The notes beneath the pieces are model-generated. The model did not search any database. It had not been told where the DNA came from and worked only from the letters and a program-made list of their open reading frames with translations. A DNA stretch of 64,000 nt from CAIRDP01 sp037134895 (GTDB lineage Bacteria > Bacteroidota > Bacteroidia > Bacteroidales > FEN-979). Below, piece by piece: positions 34,569-44,309 of the stretch (its first letter is position 1; the number at the start of each line of letters is the position of its first letter). A program made the position numbers and the translations under genes. The stretch lies in assembly GCA_037134895.1 (NCBI GenBank), contig JBAXLI010000004.1:57445-121444 (forward strand), given 5' to 3'.

Positions 34569-37123
34569 CTTACAGTTTCGGGCGGTGGAAGAGCTGCCTC
34601 GGCCTTGGTGACTGTTACAAACACTTCAGTTTTTTCCTTATCCAAATCCAGTGTGAGGATGTCGTTTGCCGAAAGCTTTGATTTTATTACTTCTTCAGCG
34701 AGAACATCTTCAATATACTTCTGAATTGCACGTTTGAGCGGCCTGGCTCCGAACTGTACATCCCAGCCTTTCTCTGCAATGAAATCTTTCGCCTCATCAC
34801 TGATTAAAACCTGGTAACCGATTGTTTTAATACGCTTGAAAAGGAGAGCCAGTTCAATATCGATGATCTTGTGTATATCTTCCCTCTCAAGGGAGTTAAA
34901 GATGATCACATCGTCGATACGGTTGAGGAATTCCGGTGCAAAAGTTTTTTTCAGGGCATTTTCAATCACTCCCCGGGCATGGTCAGAGGTGCCTTCGGCT
35001 TTCGCTTTGGTCATAAATCCTACACCTTGTCCGAAATCCTTCAGCTGCCTGGAGCCAATGTTCGAGGTCATGATCACGATGGTATTTTTGAAATCGACCT
35101 TTCTCCCGAAACTGTCGGTGAGCTGACCGTCATCAAGGACCTGCAAAAGCAAGTGGAATACATCGGGATGTGCCTTTTCAATTTCATCGAGAAGTATAAT
35201 GGAATATGGCCGGCGGCGAATCTTTTCGGTAAGCTGTCCGCCTTCCTCATAACCCACATATCCCGGGGGAGCCCCGATAAGCCTTGAAACAGCAAATTTC
35301 TCCATGTATTCACTCATGTCGATACGGACCAGTGCATCTTCGGTATCGAAGAGATATTTCGAAAGGACCTTTGCAAGATGGGTTTTGCCAACGCCTGTAG
35401 GGCCTAAGAAAATAAATGTCCCTATGGGTTTGTTCGGATCTTTTAATCCTGCCCTGTTACGGCGGATTGCTTTAACAACTTTTTTGATCGCTTCATTCTG
35501 TCCGATCACAGAGTTGGCGAGCTCATTTTCCATATTGATCAGCTTCTCACTTTCATTCTTTGCGATACGCTGAACAGGAATGCCGGTCATCATGGCCACG
35601 ACCTCGGCGACGTTTTCTTCACTTACCGTCTCGCGGTTAATTTTAGCCTGCTCTTCCCAGCTCTTCTTAGCTTTTTCAAGATTTTCCTGAAGCTTCCTTT
35701 CAGTATCACGCAGATCGGCAGCCTCTTCGAATTTCTGGCTGTTGATTGCCTGCATCTTCTTCTTCCGGGCTTCTTCTATCTGGCTTTCGATGTTGATGAT
35801 CTCCTGTGGAACATTGATGTGAGTGATGTGCACTCTTGCCCCTGCTTCATCCAGGGCATCGATAGCTTTGTCGGGCAGGTACCTGTCACTCAGGTAACGG
35901 TTTGTTAGAGAGACACAGGCTTTTATGGCGTCATCAGTATATTTTACCAGGTGGTGGTCTTCATACTTTTCTTTGATATTCTGAAGTATCTCAATCGTTT
36001 CATCCGGATCCGTAGGGTCGACGAGAACTTTTTCGAAGCGTCTTTCAAGGGCCCCGTCCTTCTCTATATATTGCCGGTATTCATCTAAAGTAGTAGCCCC
36101 GATGCACTGAAGCTCACCCCTGGCCAGGGCCGGTTTGAACATATTGGATGCATCGAGTGATCCGGATGCGTTGCCTGCACCGACGATCGTATGAATCTCA
36201 TCGATAAACAGGATAATATTTGGATTTTTCTCAAGTTCATTCAGAACAGCTTTCATCCTTTCTTCGAACTGACCCCGGTATTTTGTGCCTGCAACAAGCG
36301 AAGCAAGGTCAAGCGAAACAAGACGCTTATTGAATAATGCCCTGGAAACTTTCCGCTGTACAATCCTCAAGGCCAGCCCTTCAGCAATAGCCGATTTGCC
36401 AACGCCTGGTTCACCTATTAAAATCGGGTTATTCTTTTTGCGCCGGCTCAGGATCTGGGCGATACGCTGCAACTCCTTTTCCCTGCCCACTATCGGGTCA
36501 AGCCGTCCTTCTTCGGCGGCACGTGTGATGTCCCTTCCAAAGTTATCCAGCACAGGTGTTTTTGACTTGGCTTCACCCGAGCGTTTGGGCGAGGCCATAA
36601 AAGACTTCCCGCCTTCTTCCTGTTCTTCGTCTTCTTCGTCTTTCGGCAGAATATTCTGAGGGGGCATGGTCTTTTCTTCCTTGCCTGAATTCACAATGGC
36701 GCGAAGTTCTTCCTTAAAACTGTCATAAGTAATGCCAAAATTGCCGAAGGTCTTAGTTACGAGGTTGTTCTCATCTTTCAGAATTGCAAGTAAAAGGTGC
36801 TCTGTGCCAATAAGCTCACTGTTGAATACCTTGGCTTCAAGGTAAGTGATCTTAAGTGCTCTTTCAGCCTGTTTGATCAGAGGGAGATTCTCTGACCCGA
36901 CAGGACGTTCCTTATGGCTTGCAACTGAAACTTCAATTTTACTGCGTATTTCTTTGAGATCTGAACCCAGGTTGCGCAGGATTTTGATTGCCAGTCCTTC
37001 CCCTTCACGGATTATTCCCAGTACAAGGTGTTCCAGTCCTATATAGTCATTCCCAAGCCGCTGCGCTTCTTCACGGCTGTATATTAAAACGTCTTTGACA
37101 CGTTGCGAAAACTTTGCTTCCAT
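34565..37123 (-). CDS. clpC: ATP-dependent Clp protease ATP-binding subunit ClpC
   Basis: This 852-residue AAA+ unfoldase has two ATPase domains. The N-terminal double Clp_N domain (1-150) starts MEAKFSQRVKDVLIYSREEA. The first Walker A GEPGVGKS is at 237-244, with Walker B LFIDEIH. A UVR-like coiled middle domain (FEEAADLRDTERKL) lies at about 445-470. The second Walker A GPTGVGKT is at 574-581, followed by ILLDEIEKAHPDVFHLLLQ. It feeds substrates to ClpP, which is not in this window. The middle domain marks it as ClpC rather than ClpA or ClpB. ClpS, which usually serves ClpA or ClpC, is encoded 7.7 kb away. Confidence 0.97.
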   Translation of the reverse strand: MEAKFSQRVKDVLIYSREEAQRLGNDYIGLEHLVLGIIREGEGLAIKILRNLGSDLKEIRSKIEVSVASHKERPVGSENLPLIKQAERALKITYLEAKVFNSELIGTEHLLLAILKDENNLVTKTFGNFGITYDSFKEELRAIVNSGKEEKTMPPQNILPKDEEDEEQEEGGKSFMASPKRSGEAKSKTPVLDNFGRDITRAAEEGRLDPIVGREKELQRIAQILSRRKKNNPILIGEPGVGKSAIAEGLALRIVQRKVSRALFNKRLVSLDLASLVAGTKYRGQFEERMKAVLNELEKNPNIILFIDEIHTIVGAGNASGSLDASNMFKPALARGELQCIGATTLDEYRQYIEKDGALERRFEKVLVDPTDPDETIEILQNIKEKYEDHHLVKYTDDAIKACVSLTNRYLSDRYLPDKAIDALDEAGARVHITHINVPQEIINIESQIEEARKKKMQAINSQKFEEAADLRDTERKLQENLEKAKKSWEEQAKINRETVSEENVAEVVAMMTGIPVQRIAKNESEKLINMENELANSVIGQNEAIKKVVKAIRRNRAGLKDPNKPIGTFIFLGPTGVGKTHLAKVLSKYLFDTEDALVRIDMSEYMEKFAVSRLIGAPPGYVGYEEGGQLTEKIRRRPYSIILLDEIEKAHPDVFHLLLQVLDDGQLTDSFGRKVDFKNTIVIMTSNIGSRQLKDFGQGVGFMTKAKAEGTSDHARGVIENALKKTFAPEFLNRIDDVIIFNSLEREDIHKIIDIELALLFKRIKTIGYQVLISDEAKDFIAEKGWDVQFGARPLKRAIQKYIEDVLAEEVIKSKLSANDILTLDLDKEKTEVFVTVTKAEAALPPPETVS

Positions 37124-37429
37124 GAAATATATTCCTTTCTGTTTATAACGCTGCAGAGTGTCTAATAATGCCTTTATGCTTTATTTATGTCTGCGGATTA
37201 GCGTTTACAATAATCAAGCCAGATTTGTTTTATCGGTAAAAATGGCATCGGGTCAAAAATACGATCGAAATAGATTTAAACATAATGTAAGGCCTTTAAT
37301 TATTAACATTTCCGTGTTCATAAGAGGGTGAAATATTAATGCTTTTTTCCATGGTCGTCTTGGGTATTTTCAGTACTTTCGTACAAAGGAATTCAAATTA
37401 GTATATTCCTGTAAATCAATAGAATAAAA
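37124..37429. promoter_or_regulatory. Divergent clpC-gyrA intergenic region
   Basis: This 306-base AT-rich region holds the leaders of both genes. On the minus strand a good ribosome-binding sequence (GAAAGGAATATATTTC) precedes the clpC ATG, and TATTTTTG at 37254-37261 fits a -7 element about 130 bases upstream. On the plus strand TACTTTCG (37374-37381), one mismatch from TAnnTTTG, lies 48 bases before gyrA. No CIRCE-type inverted repeat or CtsR-like operator was seen. Confidence 0.45.
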
Positions 37430-39982
37430 ATGGAGAAAATGGAATCCGGCGAGAAGATCATCCAGGTAAACATTGAGAACCAGATGAAAGCTGCTTATAT
37501 CGACTATTCAATGTCGGTTATTGTGGCCCGGGCATTACCTGATGTTAGGGATGGATTGAAACCTGTTCACCGCAGGGTATTATTTGGAATGTATGAACTC
37601 GGGGTTCTTTCGAACCGTCCGTATAAGAAATCAGCCCGTATCGTGGGTGAGGTCCTTGGGAAATACCATCCTCATGGCGACACGTCGGTATATGATGCCA
37701 TGGTACGAATGGCCCAGGACTGGAGTTTGAGGTATCCGCTGGTCGACGGACAGGGTAACTTCGGTTCCATGGACGGGGATAATCCTGCTGCCATGAGGTA
37801 CACAGAGGCCAGGATGCGCAAGATAGCCGAAGAAATTGTTGCAGATATTGAGAAAGACACAGTTGACTTTAAGCTTAATTTCGATGATACACTGCAGGAG
37901 CCGACAGTGATGCCATGTCGTATTCCTAACCTTCTGATCAACGGAGCTTCAGGGATCGCTGTTGGCATGGCAACCAATATGGCCCCTCACAACCTGAGCG
38001 AGGTCATTGACGGAACAATTGCATACATTGACAACCACGACATCACCATCGACGAACTCATGAAGTTCATCAAAGCCCCTGATTTCCCGACAGGAGGAGT
38101 TATCTACGGCTATGAAGGTGTTAAGGAAGCCTATCATACAGGAAGGGGAAGGGTGGTCATCCGAGGAGAAACGAATATTGAGCAGGAACCCAACGGGAGG
38201 GAGAAGATCATTGTAACCTCTGTACCTTACCAGGTGAATAAGGCTGAGATGATAAAAAAGACAGCCGAACTCGTCAACGATAAAAAGATTGAGGGAATTA
38301 CCGATATCCGCGACGAATCAGACCGTAACGGGGTCCGTATTGTATATGAACTCAAGAAAGAAGCGATAACAAATGTTGTCCTCAATAAGCTATATCAGTT
38401 AACTCCTTTACAGACATCATTCAATATCAACAACATAGCCTTGGTTAAAGGAAGGCCGATGATGCTTACCCTGAAGGATATGATCGTTCATTATGTTGAC
38501 CACAGGCATAGTGTGATTGTTCGCCGGACCAAGTTTGAGCTTGCCGAAGCTGAAAAGAGAGCTCATATTCTTGAAGGACTGTTAATTGCCCTGGATAACC
38601 TTGATGCAGTAATAAAGCTTATCAGGGAATCGAGAACCCCCGATGATGCAAGGGCAGGGCTCATGTCAACTTTCGCGCTTTCCGAGATCCAGGCAAGGGC
38701 CATCCTTGATATGAGACTGCAGAGGCTTACCGGTCTTGAACGTGACAAGATCAAAGCCGAATATGAGGAACTCATGAAACTCATTGAACACCTGAAGGAT
38801 ATTCTCGCCAGTGAGATTATGCGGATGGATATCATCAAGGAGGAGATGAGGGAGATAAAAGAAAAATACGGGGATGAGTCGAGAAGCCAGATCGTCTATG
38901 CTGCAAGCGATTTCAGGATGGAGGATATGATTGCGGATGAGAACGTGGTGATTACTATTTCCCATATGGGTTATATCAAGCGGACTCCCCTATCGGAATA
39001 CCGCAGGCAGAATAGGGGAGGGAAAGGATTCAGGGGATCCGACATCCGCGATGAGGATTTCCTTGAACACTTGTTCGTAGCTACAAACCACAATTACCTG
39101 ATGTTCTTCACAGAAAAGGGTAAATGTTTCTGGCTGAGGGTGTTTGAAATTCCGGAAGGAACAAAGATATCAAAAGGAAGGGCCATACAGAACCTCATAA
39201 ATATTGAACCTGACGATAAGGTGAGAGCCTTTATCAATGTTAAGGATATGAAGGATGAGGAATACTGTGCAAACAATTACATTATACTTTGTACAAAGCG
39301 TGGAACCATTAAGAAGACCTCGCTGCAGGCCTACTCCAGGCCTCGTCAGAACGGGATTATTGCCATCAATATCAATGATGGAGACCAGTTGCTGCAGGCC
39401 AAACTGACCCATGGAGATGATGAAGTGCTTATGGCCCTGCGCTCGGGAAGGGCAATCCGGTTTAACGAGATTAAAGTAAGGCCTATGGGACGGAATGCCT
39501 CCGGTGTCAGGGGGATTACGCTTGCAGGGAAACACGATGAAGTGGTTGGGATGATCTGTTTGCCAAAAGACCAGAAGAGAGAAGTACTTGTTGTTTCAGA
39601 AAACGGGTATGGGAAGCGCAGCGACATTGATGACTACCGTGTTACCAACCGCGGAGGTAAGGGTGTGAAAACCATAAATATAACAGACAAAACAGGTCCG
39701 CTGATCGCTGTCCGCGATGTGACTGATAATGATGACCTTATGATCATTAATAAATCTGGAATAATCATCAGGATGGCTATTTCTGATCTGAGGATAGTCG
39801 GAAGGGCAACCCAGGGAGTCAGGTTGATCAAGATCAACGAAGGTGATGCGATCGCAGCTGTTGCAAAGGTAGAGGTCGAAGAAGGTGCAGAACCGGATGA
39901 AACAACTGATGTGGACCAGGTTATTGAGGGTGAAACTGATTCACAGGAGCCTGCTAATCCGTCAGGAACAGATGAAAATTAA
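37430..39982 (+). CDS. gyrA: DNA gyrase subunit A
   Basis: The product has 850 residues. The breakage-reunion domain starts around IDYSMSVIVARALPDVRDGL, and the catalytic tyrosine is Y124 in AAMRYTEAR. The quinolone-determining region reads HPHGDTSVYDAMVRM: Thr85 stands at the position of E. coli Ser83, and Asp89 is retained at the position of Asp87. The C-terminal beta-pinwheel has a GyrA-box-like QNRGGKG and repeated motifs such as NRGGKGVKTINI. The last 35 residues are acidic. With GyrB, which is elsewhere, it introduces negative supercoils. The GyrA box differs from the common QRRGGKG by Asn for Arg. Confidence 0.97.
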   Translation: MEKMESGEKIIQVNIENQMKAAYIDYSMSVIVARALPDVRDGLKPVHRRVLFGMYELGVLSNRPYKKSARIVGEVLGKYHPHGDTSVYDAMVRMAQDWSLRYPLVDGQGNFGSMDGDNPAAMRYTEARMRKIAEEIVADIEKDTVDFKLNFDDTLQEPTVMPCRIPNLLINGASGIAVGMATNMAPHNLSEVIDGTIAYIDNHDITIDELMKFIKAPDFPTGGVIYGYEGVKEAYHTGRGRVVIRGETNIEQEPNGREKIIVTSVPYQVNKAEMIKKTAELVNDKKIEGITDIRDESDRNGVRIVYELKKEAITNVVLNKLYQLTPLQTSFNINNIALVKGRPMMLTLKDMIVHYVDHRHSVIVRRTKFELAEAEKRAHILEGLLIALDNLDAVIKLIRESRTPDDARAGLMSTFALSEIQARAILDMRLQRLTGLERDKIKAEYEELMKLIEHLKDILASEIMRMDIIKEEMREIKEKYGDESRSQIVYAASDFRMEDMIADENVVITISHMGYIKRTPLSEYRRQNRGGKGFRGSDIRDEDFLEHLFVATNHNYLMFFTEKGKCFWLRVFEIPEGTKISKGRAIQNLINIEPDDKVRAFINVKDMKDEEYCANNYIILCTKRGTIKKTSLQAYSRPRQNGIIAININDGDQLLQAKLTHGDDEVLMALRSGRAIRFNEIKVRPMGRNASGVRGITLAGKHDEVVGMICLPKDQKREVLVVSENGYGKRSDIDDYRVTNRGGKGVKTINITDKTGPLIAVRDVTDNDDLMIINKSGIIIRMAISDLRIVGRATQGVRLIKINEGDAIAAVAKVEVEEGAEPDETTDVDQVIEGETDSQEPANPSGTDEN

Positions 39983-40018
39983 TTTTTCATCTGTCTTTAT
40001 TAATCAGCCTGCTTTTCC

Positions 40019-40026
40019 TAAATTTG
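40019..40026 (+). promoter_or_regulatory. -7 element of the TPR protein gene
   Basis: TAAATTTG matches TAnnTTTG, with TTTA at the -33 position (39996-39999) 19 bases upstream. It is 31 bases before the ATG. Confidence 0.55.
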
Positions 40027-40057
40027 CCGCTTCAAATTTGAAAACTAAACTTAGCAT

Positions 40058-41245
40058 ATGAAAAGGATCGTATTAATGGTGTTAATGGTGGTCTCCATTT
40101 CATTAGCATTTGGCCAGAAAGCTATGCGCCAGACTGCATCTAACTACCTGAAAGAGGGAAAGTTGGATAAAGCACTCGAAAGCATCAACCAATGTATCCA
40201 GGATCCGAGCACCGCGCAGGACGCAAAAGCCTGGTTCATACGTGGCAACATATTTTCGGAAATTGCCATTAGCAAGGATGAAAAATACAAGGCTCTTGAT
40301 GCTGAACCTCTTGCGAAAGCGCTTGAGTCCTATAAAAAAGCTACCGAATATGATACGAAAAAGGAATACGCTGAAGACATCTTTCTGAAAGTCAAATGGC
40401 AAAGGGACCAGTATTTCAATCAGGCTGTTGATGCTTACGGAAAGAAAGACTTCAAAGGCGCTATGCTTTCCTTTGACAGAAGTTATGCAGCTCTGGCAGC
40501 AATCAGCATACCAGATACATTATCCTTATTCTATGCCGCTACCTGTGCATCTCTTGCAAATGACAAGGAGCAGGCTAAAAAGTACTACATTAATTTGTTA
40601 AAGTTAAAGGCGAAGTCAGTCGTTATATATTCTTCATTATCAGATCTATATCGTGTTGATAAAGATTCCAGCGCAGCCCTGGCAGTTTTGCGGGAGGGCC
40701 AGAAGATGTATCCTGGGAACATGCAGTTATTCCTTGCCGAGACGAATATTTACCTGACTTTCAACAATACTGAGAAGGCTTTGAGATACCTCAGGGCTGC
40801 TACAGAGAAAGACACGGCAAATCCAAGTATTTATTATGCCCTGGGAAACATCTACAGCAAACTGGCGGATGATACTACGAGGACTCCGGAGATGAGGGAG
40901 CAGATGTTTGGGCTTTCCGAAACTTCATACAAGAGGGCAATACAACTGAAACCCGATTATTTTGACCCGGTATTCAACCTTAGTGCGCTTTATGTCAACA
41001 AAGCACTTGTTTATGATGATAAAGCAAAGAACTTGCCCTTAAGTGCTGAAGCTGAGTATAAAACACTTAGAGCGCAGGCAGATAAGTACCTGGAAGCTGC
41101 AATTCCATACCTGAAGAGGGCCAACGAATTACAGCCCACCGATGAAACAACCTTAACTTCATTATTGCAGATTTATATCCGCATGCAGAAACCGGAAGAC
41201 GTTAAAGCAACGAGGGAGAAACTTAAAGCAGTGCAGAAAAAATAG
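40058..41245 (+). CDS. Exported tetratricopeptide-repeat protein
   Basis: The product has 395 residues with a signal peptide (MKRIVLMVLMVVSISLAFG, cleavage before QK). The rest is helical, with TPR units such as ASNYLKEGKLDKALESINQC, YFNQAVDAYGKKDFKGAMLS and PSIYYALGNIYSKLADD, ending with a lysine-rich helix. TPR proteins form protein-binding scaffolds in the periplasm or at the envelope. The partner is unknown. It is a single-gene unit with its own promoter and terminator. Confidence 0.85.
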   Translation: MKRIVLMVLMVVSISLAFGQKAMRQTASNYLKEGKLDKALESINQCIQDPSTAQDAKAWFIRGNIFSEIAISKDEKYKALDAEPLAKALESYKKATEYDTKKEYAEDIFLKVKWQRDQYFNQAVDAYGKKDFKGAMLSFDRSYAALAAISIPDTLSLFYAATCASLANDKEQAKKYYINLLKLKAKSVVIYSSLSDLYRVDKDSSAALAVLREGQKMYPGNMQLFLAETNIYLTFNNTEKALRYLRAATEKDTANPSIYYALGNIYSKLADDTTRTPEMREQMFGLSETSYKRAIQLKPDYFDPVFNLSALYVNKALVYDDKAKNLPLSAEAEYKTLRAQADKYLEAAIPYLKRANELQPTDETTLTSLLQIYIRMQKPEDVKATREKLKAVQKK

Positions 41246-41262
41246 GGGAGATAAAAGCATCA

Positions 41263-41297
41263 AAAAAAGGCTGCCAGATATCTGGCAGTCTCTTTTT
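41263..41297 (+). terminator. Bidirectional terminator between the convergent TPR and SRPBCC genes
   Basis: The palindrome CTGCCAGATATCTGGCAG (41271-41288) is preceded by seven A residues and followed by TCTCTTTTT, so it can end transcription from both sides. Confidence 0.85.
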
Positions 41298-41367
41298 AAT
41301 ATTTCAACTTAACATAATATTAATTATAAGACAATAATATCATGCAGAATATTGGTTTCCAGACAGT

Positions 41368-42369
41368 TTATTTCACAGGAAACACAATATCCGTAACCAG
41401 TTTAGATGGATCTTTTTCGGTCATAGGGTCAGTGATATAGATCTCCCATGGCCCTCCAACCGGTTGAAGTTCGGCTTCTTTGATATACTGGTGAAGGATA
41501 CCATAGGTTTCAGCTGTTTTATCAAACGGACCAATGTAATGAGCAACGACTCCATTGTGGGCCGGAAGTGTTTCAACCCGGATCCTGCCCTTGCCTTTGT
41601 CGGCCTTGCTGATCACGATCCCCATATCAAACACTGCATTCAAGGTTATACTGTCAAATTTAACGTAGATCGCGAATGGTGCACCAGCAATATTCAGCTT
41701 ACCAGCTTTAACGAAACCCATAAGTTCTCCAAATCCTTTGGCCATTACCGAGGCATACGTTTTCGGACCGGCTGAATCCCTGATTAAAATTGCAACCTGC
41801 TCAGGATAAGCTTTTTCTTCTATCCTTGGCCATGAAGCCCGGGCTTCACAAACAGTTTTCAGCTTTTTCATCCCTTTTTCAAAATCCGGCCCCATCATTT
41901 TATCCATCATAAGCCCGAAATACCTGTTCACGGGATTATATCCGAGGTCGCCTTCGTCAATCCAGGAAACTTTGCAGGAGTCTGCTGCAGTTTCAATTGT
42001 AATTCGGCCTTTGCTCTTGTATTTTCCTTTATCAAAGGCAAGGTCATATGCAAATAACTGTGCCGGGACGAATTCGGTTGCTGTCATCTGTCCGTTCCCA
42101 AGCACTTTTCCCTCCCATTTCCAGATCGATCCAAGCTGTCCTTCTTTCCCTTCCAATGAGAAAACGGCAGTTGAGTCAATAGCCCTGGTCCAGGGAATCC
42201 ATAACTTCCATTTGTTGAAGTTACTTGTAAGGTCGTAGATGAGCTCCGGTTTTGCCTTTATGTATACCGAACGCTCCACCTTATAAGTTTTAGGCAGGAG
42301 AAATCCAATAATTACCAGTACCAGGATGATACCCAGTATCCAGATCACGATTTTTTTAAATGTTTTCAT
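41368..42369 (-). CDS. SRPBCC domain plus GyrI-like effector-binding domain protein
   Basis: The product has 333 residues. One N-terminal membrane helix (IVIWILGIILVLVIIGFLL) is followed by a START/SRPBCC-type ligand-binding domain at about 30-165 (VERSVYIKAKPELIYDLTSNFNKW). A GyrI-like/AraC effector-binding domain lies at about 185-330 (AYPEQVAILIRD ... GPWEIYITDP). Both folds bind hydrophobic small molecules, so it may be a membrane-anchored ligand sensor or scavenger. The combination occurs in Bacteroidota, but its function is unknown. Confidence 0.85.
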   Translation of the reverse strand: MKTFKKIVIWILGIILVLVIIGFLLPKTYKVERSVYIKAKPELIYDLTSNFNKWKLWIPWTRAIDSTAVFSLEGKEGQLGSIWKWEGKVLGNGQMTATEFVPAQLFAYDLAFDKGKYKSKGRITIETAADSCKVSWIDEGDLGYNPVNRYFGLMMDKMMGPDFEKGMKKLKTVCEARASWPRIEEKAYPEQVAILIRDSAGPKTYASVMAKGFGELMGFVKAGKLNIAGAPFAIYVKFDSITLNAVFDMGIVISKADKGKGRIRVETLPAHNGVVAHYIGPFDKTAETYGILHQYIKEAELQPVGGPWEIYITDPMTEKDPSKLVTDIVFPVK

Positions 42370-42511
42370 AGGTGGTTGTTTTAATATGTCAGATATGATA
42401 AGTCAATTGTTTGTAAATGAGTCTCCGGGGGCAGTTTTATAACAGCCTGGGAGATTTTATGTAAAATTAATCTAAAAAAAGCTTAAACCTTCAGTGCCAG
42501 AATTAAATTGC

Positions 42512-42519
42512 TATTTTTG
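42512..42519 (+). promoter_or_regulatory. -7 element of the epimerase/5-alpha-reductase operon
   Basis: TATTTTTG matches TAnnTTTG and ends 22 bases before the ATG at 42542. Confidence 0.5.
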
Positions 42520-42541
42520 CAGCCAAACTTAAATTCTTCTG

Positions 42542-43525
42542 ATGAAAATTGCAGTTACAGGTGCCAACGGACATGTTGGCTATAATCTTTGCAAATCATT
42601 GCTTGACAAAGGATTCCAGGTAAAAGCCCTGGTCCATAAAAATACAGAAGCGATAAGTAAATTAGAGCTTGCAATGGTCAAGGGAGATTTGGCTGATAAA
42701 ACCTCCCTTCTTGATCTCCTTGATGGCGTAGATGTAGTGTTTCATCTTGCTGCCCAGATTTCAATTACCGGAGATCCTTCAGGATCTGTTTACAGGAATA
42801 ATGCGGATGGTACCAGGAATATGTTATCCGCAGCCAAAGACAGGAATGTTAAAAGAGTTATTCATTTCAGTTCCATCCACGCTTTCCGCCAGGATCCCCA
42901 GGACAAGTCACTTGATGAAACCCGTCCGCTTGTAGGTTCAGAAGCCTTTGCATACGACCGCAGCAAGGCTGAAGGTGAACGTGCAGTCATGGAAGCCGCC
43001 CATAATGGTATGGATGCCATCGTTCTCAGTCCGACGGCAATAATCGGCCCTGCGGATCCGGAGCCGGGTCTCACAGGACAAGCTGTTTTACAACTGCTGA
43101 ATCACAAAATTCCTGCTCTTGTCCCCGGGGGATATAACTGGATCGATGTGAGGGATGTTGTGAGTACTGCGATTTCCGCTATCGAAAAGGCGAGATCAGG
43201 ACAAAAATATTTAGTTGCCGGCAAGTGGCACAGTGTCAAAGAATTATCGGCATGCATCAGCAAAAATTCAGGAGTCAAAACAGTTCAGACTGTTCTCCCT
43301 TTCTGGTCGGCGAAGCTGGGATTACCATTTATTACCGGATACAGCAAACTAACAGGATCGGAACCTTTATATACAAAAGAATCTCTTGAGATTATTGCCA
43401 AAGGAAGCAGGCATATCGACAATTCGAAATCAAGGCTTGAACTTGGGCTGCAACCCCGTCCGCTCGATGAAACGATCCGCGATCTCTATATCTGGTTCAA
43501 AGAAAACAATTATCTAAACAAGTAA
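42542..43525 (+). CDS. NAD(P)-dependent epimerase/dehydrogenase, extended SDR (3-beta-HSD / dihydroflavonol reductase-like)
   Basis: The product has 327 residues. The Rossmann motif GANGHVGYNL starts at residue 8, with VVFHLAAQISITGDP next. The catalytic Ser-Ser is HFSSIHAF and the Tyr-x3-Lys pair is YDRSKAEGE, followed by LSPTAIIGPADPEPG. This branch includes dihydroflavonol reductases, 3-beta-hydroxysteroid dehydrogenases and hopanoid-associated sugar epimerases. The substrate cannot be decided from sequence alone. Its partner 4 bases downstream encodes a steroid-5-alpha-reductase-like membrane protein, which favours a sterol, terpenoid or lipid substrate. Confidence 0.88.
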   Translation: MKIAVTGANGHVGYNLCKSLLDKGFQVKALVHKNTEAISKLELAMVKGDLADKTSLLDLLDGVDVVFHLAAQISITGDPSGSVYRNNADGTRNMLSAAKDRNVKRVIHFSSIHAFRQDPQDKSLDETRPLVGSEAFAYDRSKAEGERAVMEAAHNGMDAIVLSPTAIIGPADPEPGLTGQAVLQLLNHKIPALVPGGYNWIDVRDVVSTAISAIEKARSGQKYLVAGKWHSVKELSACISKNSGVKTVQTVLPFWSAKLGLPFITGYSKLTGSEPLYTKESLEIIAKGSRHIDNSKSRLELGLQPRPLDETIRDLYIWFKENNYLNK

Positions 43526-43529
43526 GCTG

Positions 43530-44291
43530 ATGATTTCCACTTCTGTGTTTTATTTTATTGTTTATGTGTGGATTGCGATTGCACTGGTAAGCTTTCCTTT
43601 TGTGATCAGATATGTAGCTCCTTACGGAAGGCATACAAGTACAAAATGGGGAGCCATGATCAGCAACCGATGGGGATGGATCATAATGGAAGCCCCTGCC
43701 CTGCTGGTTTTTGCAGGTTTTTTCTTTACAGGGGCAACAACGCATAATGCACCTACATGGATTTTCTTCAGCCTATATGCTCTTCATTATATTAACAGGG
43801 ACATTATTTTCCCATTCAGGCTGAGGACCAAAGGTAAAAAAATGCCCCTGGCCATCATGTTTATGGCTATCTTTTTCAATCTTGTCAATGGGTTCATTAA
43901 CGGGTATTACCTCGGCAATCTTTCAGATCAGTATACCGCTGGCTGGCTTCAGGACCCGCGTTTCATTGGCGGCATCCTGGTGTTTTTTACCGGCATGTTT
44001 ATAAACATGCAGAGCGACAATATTCTTATCCATCTAAGGAAACCGGGCGAGACCGGTTATGTGATACCCACAGGCGGATTTTTCAGGTTCATTTCATGTC
44101 CGAACCATTTCGGCGAGATCGTTGAGTGGTTTGGTTATGCCCTGATGACCTGGAGTTCTCCCGGACTTGCTTTTGCCGTATGGACGCTTGTGAATCTGCT
44201 TCCCAGGGCCTTGCACCACCATCGCTGGTACCAGGCGACCTTTCCTGATTATCCTTCAGAACGCAGGGCGGTTCTGCCTTTCCTGCTGTAA
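43530..44291 (+). CDS. Steroid 5-alpha-reductase family membrane protein (3-oxo-5-alpha-steroid 4-dehydrogenase-like)
   Basis: This 253-residue protein has about six to seven hydrophobic segments. The C-terminal part has the family hallmarks: IPTGGFFRFISCPNHFGEIVEWFGYALMTW, then NLLPRALHHHRWYQATFPDY, and it ends AVLPFLL. These residues bind NADPH in eukaryotic SRD5A enzymes and related isoprenylcysteine-methyltransferase-fold proteins. Family members reduce the delta-4 double bond of 3-oxo steroids or enoyl-CoA lipids. Co-transcription with the epimerase/3-beta-HSD-like gene (4-base gap) suggests sequential redox reactions on one substrate (inference). Downstream lies a large hairpin of heptamer repeats. 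Confidence 0.85.
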   Translation: MISTSVFYFIVYVWIAIALVSFPFVIRYVAPYGRHTSTKWGAMISNRWGWIIMEAPALLVFAGFFFTGATTHNAPTWIFFSLYALHYINRDIIFPFRLRTKGKKMPLAIMFMAIFFNLVNGFINGYYLGNLSDQYTAGWLQDPRFIGGILVFFTGMFINMQSDNILIHLRKPGETGYVIPTGGFFRFISCPNHFGEIVEWFGYALMTWSSPGLAFAVWTLVNLLPRALHHHRWYQATFPDYPSERRAVLPFLL

Positions 44292-44309
44292 TAATAGGTA
44301 CGGGGTAGA

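Noticed and set aside
37124..37429. CIRCE or CtsR operator upstream of clpC
   Set aside because: Neither the 9-9-9 inverted repeat of CIRCE nor a CtsR heptamer direct repeat was found.
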